Assembly (NCBI GenBank): GCA_946965045.2
Contig: OX337232.1
Span: forward strand, 682,001 to 746,000
Length of the DNA stretch: 64,000 nt
Source: Epithemia pelagica
Taxonomy: Eukaryota > Bacillariophyta > Bacillariophyceae > Surirellales > Surirellaceae
Direction: 5' to 3'
The position numbers and the translations under genes are program-made. Positions 18,569-27,932 of this stretch are shown here, in pieces. How positions within the stretch are numbered: position 1 is the first letter of the stretch; the number at the start of each line of letters is the position of its first letter. The notes under the pieces are model-generated. The model was given only the letters and a program-made list of their open reading frames with translations, made no database searches and had not been told where the DNA came from.

Positions 18569-19372
18569 GGCTATCTCCACCCGGGCCCGCTAAAGGCCCC
18601 AAAACCGCTATCGAACTCCACCATCTCCTCTAACCGCTAAACAGCTCCGCCATCCGCTATTTTTGCCGCTATTTAGGGCCCCGAATAGCGGGGAAAATAG
18701 CGGATAGCGGAGCAAAATATAACCATCGGCATAAATAAATTAACGTCTGCTGCCAACAGTGAAACTTTGAATCTCTCGTGTCGAAAACATGGCAATGGCA
18801 CGTATTGATTGTGACGATCGCTTACCATCTCTTTTTCCATTGTTGTGTTCCCTACTTCCTAAATTGGGACAAGAACCATGCACAGCAAGATGATTCGAGG
18901 ATCACGGATCGGAAGGAATGCAACAATCAAACAAATGCATCATTCAAACTATTGATGAGTTCGATTATCAATTATCAGACAATCAGTCGGAAATCGGACA
19001 GGGAATAGGAAGATTGGACTGCAACCTACAACCTACAACCTACATCTACATTGGCCATGAACAACAACATGATTCACCATGACAGTCAACAATGAAGAGG
19101 GAGAACAACGGGTCCTCCATCTTTGGTTTATGCTTTGTGCTCTCGTTGATTGTCTTGTTTGAATTCCGCAACTTCCGCGGTCGCACCCCTTTTTAACCGA
19201 AACAAAAGAGGGCATATGCGCAATGCGTACGCGCAACGCGAGATAGCGGCGTTCTTTTAACGGAGATCGTGGAGTTTATTTCCCTTTGGCTCCGCTAATC
19301 CGCTATCCGGATAGCGAGGCCAATCAGAAAGCCCCAATACGTCAGCATAGCGGCGCTCGGGTGGAGATAGCC
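18569..19372. mobile_element. Nested MITE, TTA target duplication
   Basis: Inverted ends GGCTATCTCCACCCG face each other and are flanked by TTA at 18566-18568 and 19373-19375, as expected of a PIF/Harbinger-type MITE. Subterminal regions hold many copies of a CCGCTAT / ATAGCGG motif in both orientations (18600-18720 and 19250-19360). There is no transposase gene inside. Confidence 0.82.
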
Positions 19373-19436
19373 TTAGTGTAGCTAAACCCACCTCCACCCG
19401 GTCTTTCGACCACTACACTTAGCACTACTAGCTAGA

Positions 19437-19922
19437 CTAATCTTCTACTTCGACTTGGAATACATCGAGGTCGTTGTTTTCGATACGAAGCTGGACCAAA
19501 TTTACCACCGCCCCAAAAACCACATTGTGCCATCCAAGGTCACCTCTGTATTTGTCTTTTAGAATGTTGTACCTTTTGAAGTAGCTGTTGACTACCTCAT
19601 GTCGTGCTCTTGCATCAGCCATCATTTTGTCCATAAAGTTGTTGTGTCCAGACGGTGTAATGAAGTATTCTCCACCATCATTGTAGCCTCCATCTGCAAC
19701 CATCATTTCCCCTTCATCCACTTCGTCTATGAGCCAATCTCTGCTGATATTGAGGTCTGCCCATGTCCCACAAGGGTATGGGCCATTCCACCACACAATC
19801 CACCCAGTGTTGATGCATACTCCAATTTCATAACGCAGCCCAGGTCCCTTGAATTTGTGGGAAAACCACTTAGGGTCAAATGGATCAGACCCGGTCTGAT
19901 CCTGGTCAGACCAGAATACCAA
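19437..19922 (-). pseudogene. DDE transposase, 5'-truncated (DDE_Tnp_4 / Harbinger-like)
   Basis: 161 residues covering the second half of a DDE transposase: a segment reading FDPKWFSHKFKGPGLRYE, then the glycine/proline loop WNGPYPCG, then MVADGGYND (second Asp) and ARARHEVVNSYFKRY (Glu). The helix-turn-helix region and the first catalytic Asp are missing, because the frame starts within a palindromic stretch around 19880-19920 only 90 bp from the divergent plus-strand gene. The protein should be inactive. The family match is a recognition of the D/E motif neighbourhoods. Confidence 0.72.
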
Positions 19923-20011
19923 TTACCCAGTATGCTTTCTTGGTCATAGTTTGGTTTCGCCAAAAAAACCACCCAGGTACTAAACTCCCCAACGTTCATT
20001 CCAAAATTGTT

Positions 20012-21056
20012 ATGACACGCTCTGGTAGGAACTCCCTTGGTGAAGGTCCCTTACTCTCTTGGGATTCCAGGACAGCAGACGCTGAGTACCTGGAAGACTT
20101 GGTAAAAAATCGTGCCTTTGCAGCAAGCGCTGCACCAAAGCAAGTGTGGTCTGATCATCCACAGTTCATGAAGTACAAGCTTGAATCATTTCGTACTGCA
20201 TTGAATAAACTCAAAAAAAAATATGGATACCATTTGAGAGATGGCCCAAAGGAACAGGACAGTAAGGTGACCAGCAAGGAAGAGAGTTTCAATCCATTGG
20301 AAGATGTTGAGGATGATGCAGACGACGACCTTCCCCCTGGTTCTGGTTTGTTTGGGAAGAAGAAGGCACCAGGTGCACCAGGTAAGTCATGGTACGTGAT
20401 CAAAATTGGCGACTTCTAATGTTCTCTCATCTATTGCTCTTTCTCTCTTTCTCTACAGATAAAATTAAGAGTATAGCTATGAATTTGTTACAAGGAAAAG
20501 AGAAAAAAGGTCTGGAGTCGCCGTTCCAGTTGGTGGTGCTGACCTTGGAGCATTGGAAAACAAGAGAAAGAAGTCAGAAAAGAAGGATATGATGAAAGAA
20601 TGGACGCCCCCTCATGTGCTGACCCAGTGGGTGGATCAGAACAAACAAAAGCATGTGGTTGTAGTGATCAACCTGCCCACTGGGGTTGCGCACAGAGATA
20701 CAACAAATTGCGACATTGAGGTTGGTGAGTCACAGAAGGAACTGATTGTGATTTGGCCTACCAATAGCACAGATGTGGGAGAACTGTTGAAGCAGTTCTC
20801 CCAGGAGTGGATGGAGAAGGATGAAAACATTCGTAAGAAATTGGCTCTAGAAGATGCATTCAATCAATTGAAAGAAAAACAGACTGATTATGTGAGATCC
20901 AAGTTTGTCCTCTCTTTGCCTTTTGCAGTACAGTCAAAGTTTGACTACAAGTTTTTGTTTGACACTATCAATGGATTTCGTGCATTGATGGTATTCCTAG
21001 AGGAACCGGATGCAAAATTCGAGGGTGGAATGCGCCACAAAATGGTGGCCCTTTAG
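20012..21056 (+). CDS. Transposon accessory protein (Myb/SANT-like candidate), one intron
   Basis: Exon 1 (20012-20381) ends in a GTAAGT donor. Joining it to 20470 gives one open frame of 318 residues. The more canonical acceptor, a pyrimidine tract ending CTACAG at 20458, would put exon 2 out of frame and stop near 20590. The acceptor used here is the AAG 11 nt downstream, so this is either alternative splicing or a frameshift. Residues about 20-70 are rich in Trp, Lys and Leu (TADAEYLEDLVKNRAF, then FMKYKLESFRTALNKLKKKY) and look like a DNA-binding helical domain of the Myb/SANT kind that accompanies Harbinger transposases. The acidic middle (EDVEDDADDDLPP) and the C-terminal half are unrecognised. 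Confidence 0.55.
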
Positions 21057-21513
21057 ATAGCTGTAAAGTGTTCTTGTGTCGCGGTTGCAAAAACCGGGTG
21101 GTGGTGGGGACCGATTACACTATATCTTAAGTTACCTATTATTCTGTTGATCGTATTACTAACCTAGCAATAGCTAACATAGTCGGTCTGCCTTTCTATG
21201 ATGACGTGGGGCTGATATTATCAGGTTTACCCCACACTCCTGCCTCGCAAAGGGCGACTGATCGTCAGGAGCCGATTTCCGAAGCACCTCGAAGAGCTTC
21301 CTGCTGGTTTACAAAAGATACCGATCGAAATCTTTGAAGCTCACTGGATTACTTTTAAAGTATACTCAAGCTTGATCCTCGAAATTCCTTCTTCACAAAA
21401 TGGCGTTTGCAAAAAAAACTCAAGTCACGACCTCCCTCATAAAAACCAAACAGTCGACGACTCAAGACAACATCACACAAACAAGAACACGAACTAGCAC
21501 GATAAAAACAACC

Positions 21514-22445
21514 ATGTCCATGACAGCTACATACACAACGACTTCTACCATCATGACGACAAGTTCTACCATTCCAGAGGCATCCGTTCGCGTGGTACCC
21601 AACCAAAAACTCTACGTCTCGGAACCCGATCCTCGTTGGTTTGGCAACAAGCAAAATCCCAAGAACGATCCGTCCTGGACTAACGACAACTGGCTCAAGT
21701 CTCGATTTCATTTCTCCTTGGCGGAGTACAACAACTACCGTAATGCCGACTTTGGTGTCATGCATGTCATGAATGATGATTTGGTTCAACCTCATCGTGG
21801 CTTTGGCACACATCCCCATTCCAACATGGAAATCATCACTTATGTTGTCCAAGGTCAATTGACCCATCAAGATTCCATGGGAACCAAGGAAACCTTGGGT
21901 CGTGGCAGTATTCAATTCATGACGGCCGGCACTGGAGTGCGAAATTCCGAGTTCAATCATGGCGATACACCCCTTCGGTTCATTCAAACCTGGATTACAC
22001 CAACGGAACGAAGTCTTTCACCCAATATGACTCCTATCGAGGTGATACACCAGATGCAAGGGCCGGTCGTCACAATCAATTGCGACACCTGATATCGAGC
22101 GTGAGCCACAAACCCAACAACATGAATGACGCTTTGGCGGCACCTGTACAAGTCAATCAAAGTGTCAATGCCTTTGCCTCCGAACTCGATCTGAATCTAA
22201 CAGTGGTTCATGAATTACCTGCCGGTGAACAAGCCTATTTGTTGTGTATTGAAGGCGGCATTGAGGTTAATGGCAAGGCTTTGGAACGACACGACGCTTG
22301 TGAAATCCAAGGAACTGCTGATTCTCCCACTACCATTAGAATTCAGGCAACCAAAACGGAAACAAACGAAACAGGAACAGACGTGGCACACTTTCTCTTG
22401 TTTACCATGAAGCAAGTCCCGGGTTCGGGTCGTCGCGATTTGTAA
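21514..22445 (+). pseudogene. Pirin-family cupin (YhhW-like), copy 1, frameshifted
   Basis: Pirin-family proteins are bicupins; YhhW-type members act as quercetin 2,3-dioxygenases. The N-terminal cupin is readable: HPHSNMEIITY supplies two His ligands and TAGTGVRNSEFN should supply a third His, but here it is Asn, while copy 2 has His. At about 22026 one base is missing relative to copy 2 (CAATATG against CAATTATG), so the frame ends at 22092 and the C-terminal cupin continues in another frame to 22445. The start may be ATG 21514; an earlier ATG at 21400 would add a Thr-rich leader that is not conserved between copies. Confidence 0.8.
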
Positions 22446-22687
22446 CTGCTGCCTCTCACCACCACCAGTCATTTTGCCTATGAATTATGTTGCCGTTTCC
22501 TATATAGCAGAAAGACGAACTTGTTTCGGTGTTATCACAGACAACGTTTTAGCATAGGAGTAGCTAGCTAGCGTTAGGAACTTACGGGTAGAGATATTTC
22601 ACTTTTTGACGAATGATTTCGTAGGAGTATTATAGATAGTACGATTTCCCAAATATATATAAACATGGCGCAAACCACCAAGTGAGG

Positions 22688-22736
22688 CTACTCGGTTTCG
22701 TCTTCTTCGCCTTCGGTTACGAGCGATAGTCCAGTG
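22688..22736 (-). pseudogene. CDPK 3'-end fragment at duplication breakpoint
   Basis: These 49 bp match the last codons and stop of the CDPK gene at 29094-30926, with several substitutions. The match stops abruptly at 22736, where kelch-gene sequence begins. The fragment marks a crossover between a CDPK gene and a kelch gene. Confidence 0.8.
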
Positions 22737-22805
22737 TATCAATAATCTCTACCGATGCAAAATCCACATCTCCAACCAGGTCTGTTTGGATGGCGTGTTC
22801 CTTAA
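22737..22805 (-). pseudogene. Kelch-gene fragment at duplication breakpoint
   Basis: The motif AATCTCTACCGATGCAAAA is shared with 15675-15695 inside the kelch gene. The following bases match the kelch upstream region near 16335-16372, so about 630 bp are deleted between them. The piggyBac-like element inserted at TTAA directly after this piece. Confidence 0.7.
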
Positions 22806-23399
22806 CCCTTTCAGCCCGGCAAGTCAAATTTTTGACAAATATGTCAGTCATCTCACTTTTTTAGTGACCGCACAAACTACTTAACAAAAAAGTCAAAATA
22901 CTCTATGGGTATATCAATCCACGTCACTCCACGTATGACTAATCTATAGGGAGTGTTCGCCCAGGACTCACCTCCTCTTCGTTTGTAAGTGATCATTGAT
23001 CTTGTGATACCATAGGAGACCATGGACTCTACAAGAGAGTCGGGTTGTCCATTGGTGTTGATAGAGACAAGTGGTTTTTGGGGTTTTGTATGAAAATGGG
23101 AAATTGGCGATTTCAGAACAAGCAGCCGTCAAAATACGAAGTTCTGACTATCGTACGAAAGTACATTACAATACGCTTCATATGTGACAAACAGTAGGCC
23201 TATAACATATTGGTCATTGAAATATGATCGTTGCAAAATCACAAATTTGGAAAATGACGATATTGTCATCATTTTTTGAATCACGAGTTGCTGGTCATAA
23301 CTCACGTGGCATTTTGTTAATTGGATTGCAATTTTGTTATGTATTTTTGGTGACAAATTTGTCAGTGACCGGGCCAAAAAAAGTGCCGGGCTGAAAGGG
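22806..23399. mobile_element. piggyBac-like MITE (594 bp)
   Basis: Ends are perfect 16-bp inverted repeats, CCCTTTCAGCCCGGCA, flanked on both sides by TTAA (22802-22805 and 23400-23403). TTAA target sites with termini starting CCC are the signature of piggyBac transposons. Inner subterminal motifs GACAAAT(A/T)TGTCAGT occur near both ends in inverted orientation. No transposase is present. The paralogous unfilled region at about 16372 lacks the insert. Confidence 0.87.
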
Positions 23400-24215
23400 T
23401 TAACCGATCGACTTTCCTCCTCTTTGTTTGTTCGCACCATCAAGTAATAAGGGCGACTGAATACTAGGTATAGGCAGATCCACATGGACTTGCACTATTC
23501 GTTTTATTGTTGTCGTATCTTCTTCCCCTCTAAATCTCGTGTTGTTCCGTTTCGCCTTCACACTGTGCCATGTTTGAAGAGTCGCGACGTATGACTTGAC
23601 AGAACCATGATAAAGCTAGCTCTTCCTAATAGTAGATACATTAAGGCATTGCACAAGATTCTGTTGACTCTAGGATGCTGTCAAGTTATATATCGAACAC
23701 AGTGATCTTGACGTTGGAGCTCCATGAACCACCCATACAAGTCCTCGTCATCTCCACAGCTCAGACATTTGCGTTGTCATGGTTTCATCCATTGTTGCCG
23801 AGGCACCGATCAAAGTAGTTGTCCCCATCATAATCTCCCACCATCGAGGTATGGAGCGATACATTGGGGTGAAGCGTCCACGAGGAGTTTAAGCTTGGCC
23901 TTGTTCTGGGCTATAGATAGAGAGCATTCATATCACATCTAAGAAAAAATGCGTCAAAGGCAACATGTGTCTTCATTGGGACAACTGCACGAGCAGTGTA
24001 AGATTTGATCTGAATACATCCGCCCCATCAAAGTCCACCCCTACGTGAGTCCCCCAAGACTATGTCACAAGATGTGGATACTATTAGTCTTTACAATAAA
24101 GCCATACGTAAGTCTCAATCCTTGCCATCCTGGAACGGGAACGTGGAAGCAAATTCCTCCCATTCATCCGAAAGTTTAGTAAACAGCAAGTTGCCTGATT
24201 CGGAGCAACGTTGTC

Positions 24216-25403
24216 TTACTTTCTGCAGAGTTCTCTAAGAACAGACTGCTTTGTGGTATCCAAACGACTGATGACAATGCTATCTCCTGGTAATTTTTTC
24301 TTCAGCTCGTCAACCACGGATTCAAGAAACGGCTTAACGATTTCTCTTCGCGTTTGCTCCCTGTTGTAGTCGCCTCCTTCTTCGGGGACCTTTTGGAATG
24401 GGATTTCGGAGGGCACCCACGACTGAATTACACCAACAACTTTCTTTGTCTCTTCTTGGATCCCACTTTTGCTCTCCACTGAACCGAGAAACGCATTCAG
24501 ATAGGCGCCATCATTCGAAAAAATGCCTCGGTCTCGTGGCCAACTCAGCAGCGTGCTCGATGGGACGGTTTGAGCAAAATAGGTCAGTCCGGATAAAATG
24601 GCACAGATTGCTTCCATTCGAAGCTCTTGGGCATAAAATTCACTGTTGTCCTTTCCACCAAAAAGCTCCTGTTCCCAACTTATTTCCAATGCTTGGTCGT
24701 CCTCATTTGCCAAGAGGAGTTCATCAAGCACCTTCTTCCCAACTTGGGACCAACTATATTGAAGCCCTTCTTGGCCATTCCAGATCACCATGCCTTGTGA
24801 GATCAAACGGGAAGTGAGTCCCTCCGCTTGCTTGTAGATGCAAGTTTCGGCCATGGCCTGGGTAGTTGCGGGCGCAAGAACACATCGAACGCCACTGATC
24901 GCTTCCTGGAGCTTCTTCACGTTTTGCTGGAGCTTTGTAATCTCTTCCTGGCGCTTTGCAATCTCATCCTGTTGCTTTGTAATCTCAGCACGTAAATCTT
25001 GCTGGGACTTCTTAAGCTCATCCTGTTGCTTTGTAATCTCAGCACGTAAATCTTGCTGGGACCTCTTAATCTCATCCTGTTGCTTTGTAATCTCAGCACG
25101 TAAATCTTGCAGGGACTTCTTAATCTCATCCTGTTGCTTTGTAATCTCATTCAGTTTCTCTTGCTGGGACTTCTTAATCTCATTCAGTTTCTCTTGCTGG
25201 GACTTCTTAATCTCATTCAGTTTCTCTGAGAATTTCTCTGAAAGACTGGGGCGCTCACGTTTGACCAGAGAGTCTTTCTCGTCCTCGGACTTTGAAGAGA
25301 AAAACATGGTTTTGCTGCTTGGCCGCGAAAGGAGTGGTCGTGGTAGGCGACAAAACCTTGGCGATGCCAAAGGCACGTTCTTCAATACCAATCGAGAATA
25401 CAT
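24216..25403 (-). CDS. Coiled-coil family member B (longest repeat array)
   Basis: 395 residues from ATG 25403, homologous to members A and C. It has the same presequence-like N-terminus. The coiled coil is expanded: two to three 11-residue units of the form KKSQQEKLNEI followed by three 18-residue units (11+7) of the form KKSQQDLRAEITKQQDEI. At DNA level these are 33-bp and 54-bp tandem repeats (about 24955-25225), so repeat slippage or unequal exchange explains the length differences between paralogues. The C-terminal 220 residues are conserved with A. An in-frame upstream ATG exists, but the shared start is preferred. Function unknown. Confidence 0.75.
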   Translation of the reverse strand: MYSRLVLKNVPLASPRFCRLPRPLLSRPSSKTMFFSSKSEDEKDSLVKRERPSLSEKFSEKLNEIKKSQQEKLNEIKKSQQEKLNEITKQQDEIKKSLQDLRAEITKQQDEIKRSQQDLRAEITKQQDELKKSQQDLRAEITKQQDEIAKRQEEITKLQQNVKKLQEAISGVRCVLAPATTQAMAETCIYKQAEGLTSRLISQGMVIWNGQEGLQYSWSQVGKKVLDELLLANEDDQALEISWEQELFGGKDNSEFYAQELRMEAICAILSGLTYFAQTVPSSTLLSWPRDRGIFSNDGAYLNAFLGSVESKSGIQEETKKVVGVIQSWVPSEIPFQKVPEEGGDYNREQTRREIVKPFLESVVDELKKKLPGDSIVISRLDTTKQSVLRELCRK

Positions 25404-26504
25404 AACTGAATAGAATGCATCACTATACGAAAGAAAGGAAAGACAGTGGACAAGGTACGATTGAAGCTTCATTCTGCGTGAAAATAGGAGTTGTTGTTGG
25501 TATGGTTTGTCGGTGATGACTGATGACCGAAACAAACAATCACGGGTCACGGGTCGCATCTCACGATTGACGCGCGTCACGACAATTGACGTAAAAATAT
25601 GACGTTACGGTCTCCAACGCTGAGACGCCGCACAGAATGACTCAAGCTTTTCCCAACTGTGCTCCCCCCCCCAAAACACAACGACCATATCGATACTTGC
25701 ATTATCAGGATGGTGAACGACAACAGAAAGCATGAGAATCAATCTGAAGCTTCGGCCATTGTAGTTGCTACCATTGTAGCTCATACGTTTTACTATGTTA
25801 ACAAATATGCAAGCCCGGATGAACGCGTTTGCTCCTGAATTGACGTCATGTGGCCGATTGAACGCAAAAGGGAATGGGCAATTTTGTTTTGATCTGGACC
25901 GACCCTTCTAGCATTTGTTAGCAGAGTTGCCCTCACTTGCTCCCTCCCCAGTTCTTTTGTGGTCTGGACAACCGACAGAGTGGGACGCCATTGGTGTACG
26001 TTCCGCAGACCAATCAAACGAACCACACCCTGTCCCATTCCACGGGTTTGGATTCTTGGCAAATGGTTATAGTGTGCATCCCATCCACCGACCACAAGAG
26101 AATGAAGCCATCTCCCACCACCGCTGCCACAGCATGTCCTTCTCGTCCCACATGGAGCGATAGATTGGGGTAAAGCGTCTACAAGGAGTTAGAGCTTAGC
26201 CTTGTTCTGCTACAGAAAGAGCACTCATTTCACATCTAACAAAATGCGTCCAAGGCAAGCGTTTCCTTCATTGGGACAAATGCACTGACAGTGTGCGATT
26301 TGATCTGAATACATTCGCCCCATCAAAGTCCGCACCTACGTGAGTCGAAGAATATCGCATAAGTTGTGGATGCTAATCAAAAAATCCATCCGTCAAGGCT
26401 AAATCCTTGTTGGAACGTTTATGGGATGCGAACGTCGAAGCAAGATCCTCCAATCAATCCGAGTTTAGTTGACAGCCAGTTGCCGGATTCGGAGCATCAT
26501 AGTC
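25404..26504. other. Intergenic between B and C
   Basis: No gene recognised. The right part (26130-26500) repeats the 3' flank seen after A and B. A poly-C run lies near 25665. A minus-strand open frame at 25793-26095 contains a VGGWDAHY motif that could be a decayed kelch blade, but the evidence is thin. Confidence 0.5.
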
Positions 26505-27506
26505 TTAATTCCTGCAGAGTTCTGAAAGAACAGACTGCTTGGTGGTATCCAAACGACTGATGACAATGCTGTCTTCTGGTAGTTTTTCCTTCAGCTCGTT
26601 AACCACGGATTCAAGAAACGGCTTAACGATTTCTCTTCGCGTTTGCTCCCTGTTGTAGTCGCCTCCTCCTTCGGGGACCTTTTGGAATGGGATTTCGGAC
26701 GGCACCCACGAATGAATTACACCAACAACTTTCTTTGTATCATCTTGGATCCCACTTTTGCTCTCCACTGAACCGAGAAACGCATTCAGGTAGGCGCCAC
26801 CATTCGAAAAAGTGTTTCGGTCTTGTGGCCAACTCAACAGTGTGCTCGATGGGACTGTTTTAACAAAATAGGTCAGTCCGGATAAAATGGCACAGATCGC
26901 TTCAATTCGAAGCTCTTGGGTATGAAATGCAGTATTATCCTTTCCACCAAAAAGCTCCTGTTCCCAACTTATTTCCAATGCTTGGTCGTCCTCATTTGCC
27001 AAGAGGAGTTCATCAAGAACCTTCTTCCCAATTTGGGACCAACTATATTGAAGCCCTTCTTGGCCATTCCAGATCACCATGCCTTGTGAGATCAAACGGG
27101 AAGTGAGTCCCTCCGCTTGCTTGTAGATGCATGTTTCGGCCATGGCCTGGGTAGTTGCGGGCGAAAGAACACATCGAAGGCCATTGATCCCTTCTCGGAG
27201 CTTTGTATGGTTTTGCTGGAGCTTTGTAATCTCTTTACGGCGCTTTGTAATCTCTTCAAGGCGCTTTGCAATCTCAACATCTAAATCTTGCTGGCGCTTC
27301 TTAATCTCATTCAGTTTCTCTGAAAGACTGGAGAGTTTCTCTGAAAGACTGGGGCGCTCACGTTTGACCAGAGAGTCGCTCTCGTTCTCGGACGCTGAAG
27401 AAAAAAACATGATTTTACTGCTTGGCCGCGAAAGGAGTGGTCGTGGTAGGGGACAAAACCTTGGCGATGCCAAAGGCAGGTTCTTCAATACCAATCGAGA
27501 ATACAT
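26505..27506 (-). CDS. Coiled-coil family member C (no long repeat array)
   Basis: 333 residues, starting at ATG 27506 with the same MYSRLVLKNLPLASPRF presequence-like start as A. The coiled coil is short (about residues 55-100), with units such as KRLEEITKRRKEITKLQQN and no 18-residue tandem array. The C-terminal domain is intact and very similar to B. Comparing A, B and C shows that repeat number varies while the domain is preserved, which supports real genes under constraint. No known domain recognised. Confidence 0.75.
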   Translation of the reverse strand: MYSRLVLKNLPLASPRFCPLPRPLLSRPSSKIMFFSSASENESDSLVKRERPSLSEKLSSLSEKLNEIKKRQQDLDVEIAKRLEEITKRRKEITKLQQNHTKLREGINGLRCVLSPATTQAMAETCIYKQAEGLTSRLISQGMVIWNGQEGLQYSWSQIGKKVLDELLLANEDDQALEISWEQELFGGKDNTAFHTQELRIEAICAILSGLTYFVKTVPSSTLLSWPQDRNTFSNGGAYLNAFLGSVESKSGIQDDTKKVVGVIHSWVPSEIPFQKVPEGGGDYNREQTRREIVKPFLESVVNELKEKLPEDSIVISRLDTTKQSVLSELCRN

Positions 27507-27932
27507 TACTCAATAGAATGCATCACTATACGAAAGAAAGGAAAGACAATGGACAAGGTACGATTGAGGCTTCAGACTTCAGAAACAACGGGTGCGAGAT
27601 ATCTGTCAGCGAGCAACACGATGTGGTGGACGACTGCCTCGAAAAGGGCGACTGATCGTCAGGAGCCGATTTCCGAAGCACTTCGAAGAGCTTCCTGTTG
27701 GTTTAGGAAGGATACCGATCGAAATCTTTGAAGCTCACTATTACTTTTAAAGTACTCAAGCTTGATCCTCGAAATTCCGTCGCTCGGGAGTGAACCAGCT
27801 TCTTCACAAAATGGCGTTTGCAAAAAAACTCAAGTCACGACCGGTCTCATAAAAAATCAAATAGTCGACAACGGAAGACAAAGACAACATCACACAAACA
27901 AAACAACACGAACTAGAACGATAAAAACAACC

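Larger units (their letters stand above)
18453..21239. mobile_element. DNA transposon with 21-bp TIRs and CTG target duplication
   Basis: The ends are perfect inverted repeats starting GAGTGTGGGGTAAACCTGAT, flanked by CTG at 18450-18452 and 21240-21242. The equivalent place in the paralogous segment (27634-27636) reads CGACTGCCTCG with a single CTG, which is the empty site. The 2787-bp element carries a minus-strand DDE transposase remnant, a plus-strand spliced gene and a nested MITE. A second inverted pair with core CCACCCGGT (about 19389 and 21094) suggests that the two genes may belong to an inner element. Confidence 0.85.
16330..22736. repeat. Diverged segmental duplication, unit 1
   Basis: Order: upstream part of kelch gene, coiled-coil gene A, transposon insertion, pirin copy 1, then the last 49 bp of a CDPK gene. 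Unit 2 (22737-29130) repeats this order with two coiled-coil genes (B, C). Coding parts are similar throughout, with single-base changes and small indels, so the event is older than the 4348-bp duplication. The breakpoint at 22736/22737 joins CDPK 3' sequence to kelch sequence. Confidence 0.8.
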
